Source of the DNA: Orobanche coerulescens
Taxonomy: Eukaryota; Streptophyta; Magnoliopsida; Lamiales; Orobanchaceae
DNA length: 64,000 bases
Assembly (NCBI GenBank): GCA_033398695.1
Contig: CM065817.1
Coordinates: 67,878,001-67,942,000, forward strand
Reading direction: 5' to 3'
Shown here: one piece after another, positions 46,586 through 56,801 of the stretch
Position numbering within the stretch: the stretch's first letter is position 1
Layout: each line of letters starts with the position of its first letter
The notes under the pieces: model-generated
Databases searched by the model: none
What the model was told of the DNA's origin: nothing
What the model saw: the letters and a program-made list of their open reading frames with translations, nothing else
Translations under genes and position numbers: made by a program

Positions 46586-48530
46586 CACGGATGTAAAGTT
46601 GAGCATACTGATCCATTCGAAAGTTCATCATAACTGGGATAAAATGAGATGACTTTGTGAGTCGGTCGACAACAACCCAAATAGCGTGGTTTCCTCTTTC
46701 CGTTCGAGGTAAACCTACCACAAAGTCCATCGTAACGTGTTCCCGTTTCCATTCTGGAATATGAAGTGATTTAAGTAATCCTAAGGGGCGTTGGTGTTCT
46801 GCCTTCACTTGTTCACAAACTATACATTTTCTGACAAAGTCTCCCACATCTCTTTTCAAACCTTCCCACCAAAATGTCCCCTTAAGATCTTGATGCATCT
46901 TTGTACTCCCAGGGTGTGCTGTATACGGAGTACTATGTGCCTCCTTCAATATCGCTTCTCTCAACTTGACAACATTGGGCACACAGATCCTCCCTTCATA
47001 GTACATTGTGCCATCATCGGACATACTGAATCCCTTATCCTCACCTGAAAGGGTACGTTCTTTCATCTTGACAAAGAAGTCGTCCTGTCCTTGACCTTCT
47101 TTGATTTGTTCCTTCAAGGTTGGTTGTACCACCAAACTAGCCAATAACGACTCAACTGGATTCGATGGTGTAGCCATCTCAAGGTTCATACTTGCAAATT
47201 CTTTGACCAAGCTTTCCTCTTTGGTCAACAAACAAGTTAGGTCTCCTCTCGCCTTAGGGCTCAGTGCATCAGCAACTACGTTTGCTTTACCTGGGTGGTA
47301 ATAAATTGTACAATCGTAGTCTTTGACCAACTCAAGCCATCTGCGTTGCCTCATATTCAATTCATTCTGTGTGAAAATGTATTTCAGACTTTTGTGGTCT
47401 GTATAGATTTCACACTTACCTCCATACAGGTAATGCCTCCAAATCTTCAAGGCATGAACTACCGCGGCTAATTCCAAATCATGAGTAGGGTAGTTCAGCT
47501 CGTGCAGTTTCAACTGTCTTGAAGCATCGGCAACTACCTTGCCCTCTTGCATCAATACACATCCCAAGCCCTGCTTAGATCCATCACTGTAAATGACGAA
47601 CTCTTTCGTCGGATCGGGAATCATCAAAACTGGTGCAGCAGTCAATCTTCGTTTAAGTTCTTGGAAACTCTTTTCGCATTTCTCATTCCATAAGAAAACT
47701 TCTCCCTTTCTAGTCAATTTTATCATCGGTGCAACTATCTTCGAAAATCCCTCGATAAATCTCCGATAATAACCAGCTAATCCCAAGAAGCTGCGAACTT
47801 CATTCGCATTACTTGGTACTTTCCAATCATTGACTGCCTCAACTTTAATCGGGTCAACCTCAATTCCTTTAGAAGTGACCACATGTCCCAAAAATGCAAT
47901 TCGGTTAAGCCAAAATTCACACTTATTGAACTTCGCATACAACTTCTCCTTGCGTAATATTCCCAAGACTGTTCTAAGATGCTACTCATGTTCAACCTTG
48001 GTCTTTGAATATACAAGTATGTCATCTATGAGCATAATGAGAAACTTATCCAAATACGGTTGAAGTACACGGTTCATGAGGTCCATGAATACTGCTGGCG
48101 CATTAGTCAAACCAAATGGCATCACTATAAACTCATAGTGTCCATATCGAGTTTGAAATGCTGTCTTCGGGATATCATCATCCTTAATCCTCGGTTGGTT
48201 ATACCCGGATCTCAAATCTATTTTTGAGAATACTCCCGATCCTCCAAGTTGATCGAATAGGTCCTCTATTCTAGGAAGTGGATATTTATTCTTTATTGTG
48301 AGTCGATTAAGTTCACGATAGTCTATGCACATCCTCAAACTTCCGTCCTTTTTCTTCACGAAGAGTACTGGCGCACCCCATGGCGAAACACTCGGTCGGA
48401 TAAATATTGGTGCCTTCAATATTGGTGCCGCTCCTGACCTAAAATCAATCGAGAACTCAACTTGACGATTCGGCGGAACTCTAGGCAAGTCTTTGGGAAA
48501 GATATATAGATTCCTTGACGATAGGTACAT
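46586..48530 (-). pseudogene. Tekay A RT, RNase H and integrase N-terminal half
   Basis: RT from about 48530 ([32 protein letters not shown]), with the active site IDDILVYS near 48020. One in-frame stop at 47982 (Q, CAG to TAG), then open to 46586: [11 protein letters not shown], RNase H with [21 protein letters not shown] and [13 protein letters not shown] region with [17 protein letters not shown]. It ends at the Tekay B insertion in ...QYAQLYIR. Apart from that stop the frame is well kept. Confidence 0.87.
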
Positions 48531-49020
48531 CAGCTACCGTCTTCTCCAAAGTTGTTTTCCCCATCACATTCACCAAGAATCCTTGGCAACTACGCTTCTT
48601 CAACATTTTCACGGATTTCATGGCTGAAATCACCTTCGGGGTACTAGAGGGTCTTACTCCCTCAAATACGGTCTTGACATCAATAGACAGACATAAGGTT
48701 ACCCTCCTTTCGGAGCATTCAATTACAGCTCCATGCTTGTTCAACCAATCCATACCCAAAATGACATCAAAATCGCTAAGTTCAACTATGTGCAAGTTGG
48801 CTAGGAAGCTATGTTCGTTAATCTCTATCTTCACATTGTTAGTTATCGAGTCTACACGCACTACTCCTCCCGCAGGCATGCTGACTAACAAAGATCTAGG
48901 GGCTTTACTACTTCTACAACCAATCATAGTACAAAGCTTCCTAGAGATGAATGAATGAGACGCACCCATATCAAACAACACCAAAGAAGGAATATTTTCA
49001 ACTGATAACATACCTGACAT
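48481..49020 (-). pseudogene. Tekay A protease
   Basis: Retropepsin-like domain: LFDMGASHSFIS has Met where the Ser/Thr of the D-S/T-G active site is expected. VILGMDWLNKHGAVIEC follows. It overlaps the RT frame in another phase, so a shift lies between them. Confidence 0.8.
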
Positions 49021-49984
49021 GGTTTGGGGTTCAGTCTCTTCTCTTCCTTGGTGTATGACATCCTCTTATGGCCAGCAGATTGTGATGGATCCAGTCACAA
49101 AGTCCATCACGAAACTTCTGCGGCTTCATCCTACTAGTCTTAACCATATGCGGTGTAAAACAGCACATGTGGTTGAACTTTCTCTCGTAACCCGTCAACT
49201 TATGCTACCATGCGTAATGTCTAAGAAATCCCTCTATATATTAGCCTTGTACACCCTCAGGTACTTCTCCATGACCATATTCTCATCTTCGCTACTGGAC
49301 TCACCATCAGCCATCTCAGCATCATTTGAGTCTCCCATCTACACCACATCCAACTCTTCCTCTGGTTCTAGCTCCTCTTTGGGTGCTTCCTCTGGATCTT
49401 CTTCACGATCTTCTTCAGGGGTCTTCTTCAGGATCCTCCTCAGGGTCTTCTTCATCCATAGAGTCGGAACTCTAATTTGCAGCTGGTATCGCCTCTCGGG
49501 CGTACAAATCTATTAAGCATCCAGCGACGAACTGGAAATCATCCGCAGCCTCTCGCTCTTCTAGAGATCTCTTGATGGCCTTTTTCCAAAGTCAGAAGAT
49601 GCAGCAACTCCAGTCTTCGGATAACTTCCCCATTAGGTGCTCTAGCTGTTGCGTGACGGAACCGTGTTTCCCAGATTGCAGCCACTTACTCAGCCTATTA
49701 ATGACATAGTGTGGTGAATTTTCTGGTAGACTAGGGTCGTCCCACCAGTCTTTATGTGCTAGAAGACGCGAGTCAAAAGTAGCTGGGACCTTCTTACGTG
49801 ACGTCATTCTAGGTTTGGTCATTCTAACAATTTGTATATACATAAATAATTATGTAAATAAAATGAAATGACATGTATGAATAATGACTGAAATTTGGTA
49901 CCTCAGACGGAGTGACGAAGTGGAGAAGCTGAGAGCATATGATACTTTTACATTTTAGTGAGTCTACAGAAAGGTAAAACCCCT
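49021..49984 (-). pseudogene. Tekay A gag region, unrecognisable
   Basis: Position between PBS and protease implies gag. Only short charged fragments are seen (for example acidic Glu/Ser runs at about 49300-49460), with stops throughout and no intact zinc knuckle that I can find. Confidence 0.5.
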
Positions 49985-49997
49985 TTGATACCAACTA
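49985..49997 (-). other. Tekay A primer binding site
   Basis: Minus strand TTGGTATCAAAGGGG just inside the 5' LTR; related to the initiator-methionine tRNA complement. Confidence 0.75.
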
Positions 49998-52900
49998 TGT
50001 AACGGCCCGACTTTCTAGGGTAAATATTGGGGAAAATAAGTAAAAGGTAAATTCGACGAAAAATAATTTTCTTGAGAATATAAAAATTCTCGCCTACAAA
50101 GTCGAGTCGCTACAATGACATAAAATAAATACCTTTAAACAAGGAAACATTTCATCATAAATACGAGGTAAAAATTTACGGCGGATGAATAATTTATAAT
50201 TTATAAATTTTCAAATCGAAGTTTCCCCAAATGAGTTCCAAAACATTAGACATAAAGAAACATCATATAATAATTCCTCTTTCATATGCCCTCTCGGCTC
50301 TCTCCTTCGTCCATCCGGCTCGGTTCAACCTGCGGGATCAATAATGGTGGGGGTGAGCTTCCTTCAGCTCATGGAAATCACACTGATCACAGTAATATAC
50401 AATCTCATGAAAGCATAACATGAATAATCTATCACATTTTTCCTCAACGTAAATGCATACTCACAATACTACGTATTGCATGAATCGAGCACGCATACAC
50501 GAATATTGAGGTTGTGCAGGTGCCCCCACAATAACATCAAACATAAGCACAATACCACACATAACATGAATCGAGCACGCATGTGAATATTGAGGTTGCG
50601 CAGGTGTCCCCGCAACAACATATATCTTAAGATAGCCTATTACACGAATACAGGTTAGCCTGATTTACAACGAGCATCATAATTTTAATTCCTCCTTCAT
50701 ATGCCCTCTCGGCTCGCTTCTTCGTCCATCCGGCTCGGTTCAACCTACGGGTTCAATAAAGGTGGGGGTGAGCTTCCTTCAGCTCGTGGAAATCACACTG
50801 ATCACAGTAATATACAATCCCATGGAAAGCATAACATGAATAATCTATCATATTTTTCCTCAACGTCAATGCATACTCACAATATTACGTATAGCATGAA
50901 TCGAGCACGCATACACGAATATTGAGGTTGCGCAGGTGCCCCCGCAACAACATCAAACATAAACACAATACCACACATAACATGAATCGAGCACGCATGT
51001 AAATATTGAGGTTGCGCAAGTGTCCCCGCAACAACATATATCTTTAGATAGCCTCTTACACGAAAACAGGTTAGCCTGATTTACAACGTGCATAAAATTT
51101 TTAAACATGAATAGAACATCACATATACAGTTCAATTAAAGCAATTAAAGTGATAGTGAAAATTCTCACCTGAATAAATGATGATGTCTGACTTAAAATG
51201 AAGATGCTCGACTCACAGTCCTAAGCCCGTAAATCCTCGATAAAGTCTACATATAATAATAATTATTATTATAATCCTTACAATCTATTATTTATATCAT
51301 AAATGAAAGATACAATTATCATCATATAATAACTGGAAATGAACTACAATAGCTTATCAATATTAATCGAAGAGTTAATATTATTAATGACTGAAATTAA
51401 AATATTTAGGCAATAATTCGGATTATTTATTAATATAAATTGAAAGTCGACGTTTTAATATTTCGGTCAAAATTAGGATTTAATTGAAGTTTGAAAGTTG
51501 GCTGGGGTCAGATTGTAAGACTTGAGAAGCTGGCTGGGTTAAAATCGAATTAATTAAAACTAGCTGGGACTGAATTGAAAATTTCTGAAAATTGGGAGAA
51601 CTAAATTGCAAAGCCCTAATAATTCGCGGGTATATAAACCCTTATCTCACCTTCAGCCGACAATCCCTATTTCTCCTTCTCCTTCTCGTCGCTCCCTCTA
51701 TCATCTCTCTCTCTCTCTCTGAATTCATTCTCTCGGCCAGAATCGTGACTTGCAGAAACACACACACCACATATAAAAACTCACACACTCCCAGTCAGAG
51801 GCACCCGCACACGAGCACGTCACACAAATTCAAGTGAGTCTGAATCGGACTGTTCACGGTCACGGCGGCGTTTCAGCGGCGACGAGACAGAAGTTTCGGC
51901 TTCGGGTACTCCGACGAGCGGCATGTCGGCGGTTGAACCACTTACCGATTCGAGTCGGGTTTACAAATTCGGGTCTGAATCCAGCGGCGTGATGGCGGTT
52001 TGTTGAACTAGATTCGAACTGGTTCGTATATGGCCGAAGGGTTTCGGGTTCGACTTGGCTGATGAATAGGGTTTCTGATTATGGATATGTTTTCAAGCTA
52101 GAATTCGGTGTTAGTTTGTTGATTTGTGTATACTGGAATTGGTAGTGGTCGGATTAGATGAAGTAAAATGTAGCGGCGGCCCGAAAGGGTTGGTCGCTGG
52201 GTTGGAATCGATGGTCGTTGAAATCGAATGTTGAGGGTTCGGCCTACTGAACAGGTTGCTGATTTAAATCTCTGGTCGTAGGGCTAAGTTGGAGTTGAGT
52301 TCGATGTTGATTTTGATTTTTGTTCGTGTGTTTTTAGATAAAAATATATGGAATAATGATTGACTACAATTTGCAGAATGAGGATAAAAATCGGATCTGG
52401 AATTCTTACCTTTGCTGGGAATATAGAAATTGAATGAGGATGATCGACCCCTTGCAGTAGGAAGAGATTGTATGTTCTACGCTGTACTATCAAAAATCCC
52501 TTTTTCCGTTCTTCTTTGTAACTTCATGGCGATGAACTTCTTTGCAGAAAATGTGTATTTTATTTTTCTGTATATTTTTTTTTTTTTTGGATGTTGAACG
52601 ATGGGTGAAAAGATTTCTGCAGTAGGAATCTTATTGTATTCATAGGTGTAGATTTTTGAGTGTTAGTTGAACTAAGATTGTATGTTGAAATATTGAGCAA
52701 TTCTGATATGAGAACTCTGGTGAGGAAATGACTGCACCAAAATTCTTAATTGCGGTTAATTAACTTTAATCAAGTTTAGTTAAGTTATAACTCGTGGTTA
52801 AAGTATAAATAGTATAATAATATTACTAATAGTAGTAAATGTAGAATAATAATTTAATTGGTAATGCTGATAATAAAAATCTGGAAATAATAAAGATATT

Positions 52901-53188
52901 AATAATAATATTAATAATATTAATAATAATAAATTAATAATATTATTATTAATAATAATAATATTATTAATAATAATAATGTTAGTATTATACTCGGATA
53001 ATTAGTAACACTATTATAAAACAAATAATGACCGCTTAAATATATATCTGACAAAATGACTCGGGCTAGGACTTGTGATACGTCGAAATAAATGTTCATG
53101 ATCCTCTAAATGTAATTAATTAAAATGAAATGTATTATAATATTATTATAATTAATAATATTGCATTATAAAAATGGCGGGTATTACA
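49998..53188 (-). repeat. Tekay A 5' LTR
   Basis: 3191 bp. Lacks the MITE of its partner, but has a tandem duplication of about 415 bp (50270-50690 repeated at 50690-51065). An AT-rich trinucleotide tract lies at about 52890-52985. Confidence 0.92.
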
Positions 53189-53834
53189 GAAATGAATCCA
53201 TTTTTCGTTTTCTCACAGTAAAATCTTCCATCCAGACAATATTAGCTAGAGCTAGATCTGGTTGAGGAACAAATTCAATGAGTTTATTGATTAGTTCTTC
53301 TGGTGTTGTTGCAACGACTATGATTCGTTTAGCACGCTCGGAAATAAAACCTTTACCAGCAGAGTAGTCGATGAAAGATAGTAAACCATCAAAGAAACCA
53401 TTGACATTAAGCAGACCTATGGGTTTTTTATGAATATTTAGCTGGGCTCTAGTAACCACATGAAAAAGTTCCTCAAGAGTGCCAAAACCACCGAGAAGTG
53501 TGATAAAGGCGTCTGAATTATTCATCATGTGAGTTATGCAATCTTGCATATTTATAGCTCTAAACTCATCTCCAATAGTGCCCTGGTGATTTTTACTTTC
53601 AGCCAGAGGTTTGGGAATTATTCCCAACACTTTTACTCCTTCCATATAGGCAGAAGCAGTAGCGCGTCCCATTAATCCTAGACTTTCTCCTCCATAAATT
53701 ACATGAATGCATTTTTCTCCTAAGGTACGACCCAAGTTGTGGGCTGCTTCAGTAAAGCATGCCTCTGTTCCATAACTAGCTCCACCAAAAATGCAAACTG
53801 AGTTAAATCTTTTTGTGGAAGATGATGATTCCAT
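53184..53834 (-). CDS. LOG-like protein (cytokinin phosphoribohydrolase family), 3' end altered
   Basis: 216 codons, intronless, Rossmann-like LOG family. LOG enzymes release active cytokinin bases from nucleoside monophosphates. Visible: VCIFGGASYGTE (about 13-23), VIYGGESLGLMG (45-56), SDAFITLLGGFGTLEE (107-122), HKKPIGLLNVNGFFDGLLSF (135-154). Compared with the family, the usual Arg-Lys before the motif is Cys99-Ile100, the Pro of PGGxGTxxE is Leu114, and a Gly of YGGG is Glu50. Start chosen at Met 53834, because the 25 codons upstream are hydrophobic and lie in likely 5' UTR. The last codon (CTG) and the stop TAA come from the Tekay A LTR. The ORF is open, but activity is doubtful. Confidence 0.85.
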   Translation of the reverse strand: MESSSSTKRFNSVCIFGGASYGTEACFTEAAHNLGRTLGEKCIHVIYGGESLGLMGRATASAYMEGVKVLGIIPKPLAESKNHQGTIGDEFRAINMQDCITHMMNNSDAFITLLGGFGTLEELFHVVTRAQLNIHKKPIGLLNVNGFFDGLLSFIDYSAGKGFISERAKRIIVVATTPEELINKLIEFVPQPDLALANIVWMEDFTVRKRKMDSFL

Positions 53835-53925
53835 TTTTGAAAAGAAACTTATTTGAGAGAAAAAAATAAAAGTACAAGTTTGAGGGATAAATAAAAGAAA
53901 CAAGCACAATATTTATTTATAGAAG
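53835..53925 (-). promoter_or_regulatory. LOG core promoter and 5' UTR
   Basis: Minus strand CTATAAATAAAT (53911-53922) lies about 80 bp upstream of the ATG and is a plausible TATA box. The sequence between is CT/AT-rich without stable structure. Confidence 0.45.
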
Positions 53926-54230
53926 AAAAATAAGGTAAAATTTTTTAACAAATCGGTGATTGCGTTAATTGTGCTTCAACTACTCAATAGAATAATGAAT
54001 GCATTTATTGCGTATCACTTTTTTAGTCAGAAAATCTCAACATACGACAAAAATAAAAGATACTTACGCGTATGTACAGTAGTTGTGATTGTGGCTTACA
54101 TCTTCCTCTGATTTTACATTCAAAAACGGCTTAAACGCCTTCTATGAGTCGGGGAGAAGCTTCTCATCCAATTTTCTTACAAATTGGCAAACGGGGTCTT
54201 TTAACATCAGATTCCCAAGACGTTGTTCAT
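53926..54230 (-). other. LOG upstream sequence, exon-like segment
   Basis: Not recognised. After the Athila gag breaks off at about 54230, the minus strand keeps an open stretch (LGNLMLKDPVCQFVRKLDEK) to a stop near 54144. A GTAAGTA splice-donor-like site follows at 54061-54067. It may be part of the captured host DNA or other retroelement sequence. Confidence 0.35.
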
Positions 54231-54952
54231 AAATTGAAACCATGGTTTGGATATTTTCGTAGCATATCTTTGTATCTCTCCCATGCTTCGTGAAATGACT
54301 CCGAATCTTGTTAACGAAATGTATAGATTTCGTATTTGAGTTTTGCCACTTTAATTGGTGGAAAATATTTAGTGGTGAATTTCTGAACAAATTCGGGCCA
54401 ATTTGTTATGCTTCGTGGTGGCAAAGTATCTAGCCACCCTCTTGCTCTGTCCTTCAAAGTGTGCACAAAAAGTCTCATTTTTATTGCCTCGTCATTTACA
54501 TGTGGATATTTGAAATTTCCACAAATCTCCACAAAACAGTTAATGTGGAGATATGGGTTCTCGTCGGTTCTTCCATAGAATGAGTTGTTGTTGGAGAAGA
54601 GATTTATGACATCCGGGCGAATTTGAAAATTATCCATTCCAAATGGTGGATACATTACACCTGATTGCACGCTCAAAGATGGGGGGTTCATGAATTCCCC
54701 AAAGGGCATGTTGTCTTCATCTATTTCCGGTACAATAGGATGTTGTTGATGTTGAATGTTTTGAGCATTGGGTATTCCCCCTGCCGGAGGAATTCTTTCG
54801 TTATCATTTTCTTAGAAGAGACGTGGGTTTGGTTCGTCCGCCATTGATGGTGTAGAAATAATGCTTGTTTTTTGTTCTCTTCGCCTTCTTCTGAATGTGG
54901 CTTCAATCTCAGGATCTAGTGAAACTAAATCGCAATTATACGTCCTTCGCAT
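54231..54952 (-). pseudogene. Athila B gag, N-terminal part
   Basis: Starts MRRTYNCDLVSLDPEIEA at 54952, with a stop near 54812 (probably CAA to TAA). The capsid part follows (WLDTLPPRSITNWPEFVQKF, FHEAWERYKDMLRKYP), related to the left copy at 25069. At about 54230 homology to that copy ends and LOG-side sequence begins. The knuckle and pol are absent. Confidence 0.8.
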
Positions 54953-55034
54953 AGACAAGAGAATTTACAACAAAGAAAAAGTTGTATTTATAACAATAAT
55001 GAATAATGTATTATTTCAAAATAACATTTATACT

Positions 55035-55056
55035 TCCCCGGCAACGGCGCCAAAAA
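55035..55056 (-). other. Athila B primer binding site
   Basis: Minus strand contains TGGCGCCGTTGCCGGGGA, the aspartate-tRNA-type site usual for Athila/Tat elements, two bases from the LTR. Confidence 0.92.
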
Positions 55057-55058
55057 CT

Positions 55059-56801
55059 TGACACGTCTTTTTTGTAACTATCGCTAGTGCACGATATCGT
55101 ATCAAGTAGTAAGTGGACTTTTTGAGTCCGATTTATCGATCCCACGAGGAAGTTAGGTTATATATTTAATTATACATTATTTATCTATTTGTTATAGAGA
55201 TTTAGATGAGTGAAACACACAATTTAAGAGTTTGGTAAGACAATTGCAAGGAAAATGCAATAATAGTTCTAAAATTTAAGGAAATGAAAGATTGCACTAA
55301 TAATAAATTAAGGGCTCGTTTGCTAAGTTATATGGGATAAAGCTTGATAAGATTGACTGGGATTTCTTGTACAGTATAAGAAATTAATATCATATTTGGT
55401 ACGATGTATTAAATTCTCTGTAAAATATAGATATCATGGTAGTTTATTGAATTTATTAGTTGTAGTATTGTTTAATATAACCTAATACCACCTCTTAGGT
55501 GGGATACGTAATACCAAAAATCAGTATTATTTATACGGGCCCGAATTTTATCAAGGGCCCTATACTTTATACCAAACAAGATATAAAGGTGTATTAGATA
55601 TATTATACACCTTAATCACACATAGCAAACAAGCCCTAATAAAAGGTAAAATGAAATAGTTGGGATTACAAACTTAGTTCATCATTAGTTATAGAAGATG
55701 TATAGGAGAACATAAGATGTATTTACTTATTATGTTGTGTAGATTCGATTTTCCTTAAAAAGACGGTTCCTCTTTCGAATGTCAAAACGCCCCTTATATA
55801 TTGAATCAATCCACTATATTTCTATGTTGATTGGCTTCAATACATAGCATTAAGTTTTATGAAAATAAGTCAAAGAATCATCTAAGGTCTAGAGGTATAT
55901 TTCTATCCTCTAGAAGAACTTAGAGTGAAAATCATTTGATCTAATCAACATATTTTCTTTCGAAATATATGAAAACCATAAATATCATCATTTATTTGCC
56001 AGATAAAGATTTGTAAAACAATGAAAATCACACACAATAATAAGTAATCCATAATAGATCTTTATACAAACTTAAATAACATGACAAACCTTGTTTATAA
56101 TCCCAACCAAGGATAACTTAGCCCATGAAGGGTTTATTCAACATATTACAAGCTTGAGTGGTCATTATTAGTTGAAAAAGGGAAAGAATTGATCCTAACT
56201 CCCTTAGTAGATAAAGGAGAAAGAAGCAATAAACTCCCTCAACAACATAAGCTAAACCACTATTACATACACTCAAGAACACAAGTGTGTTCTTCACACA
56301 CAGAAAAATATTACAAAGTGAGAAAATAATAAGATGAATGATGATTAATGATGGATCCAAGGGGTCTATTTATACACTTAAAGTCATCTAATAGCTCCAA
56401 AACTCCAGCATTAGATCGGATCAAGGCCAGCGATCCCCTCAATATTAGACCAAAAGTATAAAAGATTTAAAAATGATCATACATCTGTCAAGAGTTACGG
56501 TCGTAACTTTCAGATGTTACGGCCGTAACTTTCAGATGTTACGGCCGTAACATGGCTTCGGCTTTTTGCACATTAGTTGCTGTGTCAGTTATGGCCGTAA
56601 CTTTATTTGTACGCCCATATGGAGTTATTTCTTGAGTAAATCAGTAATTAAATCCGATTAAGGCTAAATTTACATCTTCATCAAAAATAAAATTATTAAA
56701 AACTAATTAATTTAAAACAAAAACGAGTGGACTAGCTCATAATTATGGGTGAGATATATTAATATCGATCACGGATAAGTATATAAAACTGACACTTATC
56801 A
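55059..56801 (-). repeat. Athila B 5' LTR
   Basis: 1743 bp, TGATAAGTGTCAG...CGTGTCA on the minus strand. 56802-56806 (agtac) would be the target duplicate; the partner is lost because the 3' LTR is truncated. It borders SIRE-b, into which the element probably inserted. Confidence 0.88.
56494..56601. repeat. GTTACGGCCGTAAC palindromes in the Athila B 5' LTR
   Basis: Copies at 56494, 56516 and 56538 (exact 22-bp spacing) and a separate one at 56588. Same word as 33863-33963. Confidence 0.9.

Larger units (their letters stand above)
36032..53188 (-). mobile_element. Tekay A: complete Gypsy/Tekay element inserted in LOG
   Basis: 17157 bp on the minus strand including a nested element. LTRs 36032-39468 (3') and 49998-53188 (5'), both TGTAAT...TTACA in element sense. 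Perfect duplicate gaaat (36027-36031, 53189-53193). PBS, degenerate gag, protease, RT, RNase H, integrase and chromodomain-like tail, and PPT are in order. Tekay B (40419-46585) splits its integrase. The 5' LTR abuts the LOG gene in the same transcriptional direction. Confidence 0.93.
34296..55058 (-). mobile_element. Athila B internal region carrying LOG
   Basis: Between a PBS/gag at the right and a PPT at the left, all on the minus strand. Without Tekay A it is about 3.6 kb: about 0.8 kb of 5' leader and gag, about 1.1 kb with LOG and its upstream region, then about 1.7 kb of 3' noncoding. No pol is present. This is the arrangement expected of a non-autonomous element that took up a cellular gene. 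Two independent truncations around a resident gene are the alternative. Confidence 0.6.

Noticed and set aside
53835..53909. Upstream ATG extending LOG by 25 codons
   Set aside because: The extension is hydrophobic, overlaps the CT/AT-rich leader just after the TATA-like box, and is not like LOG N-termini.
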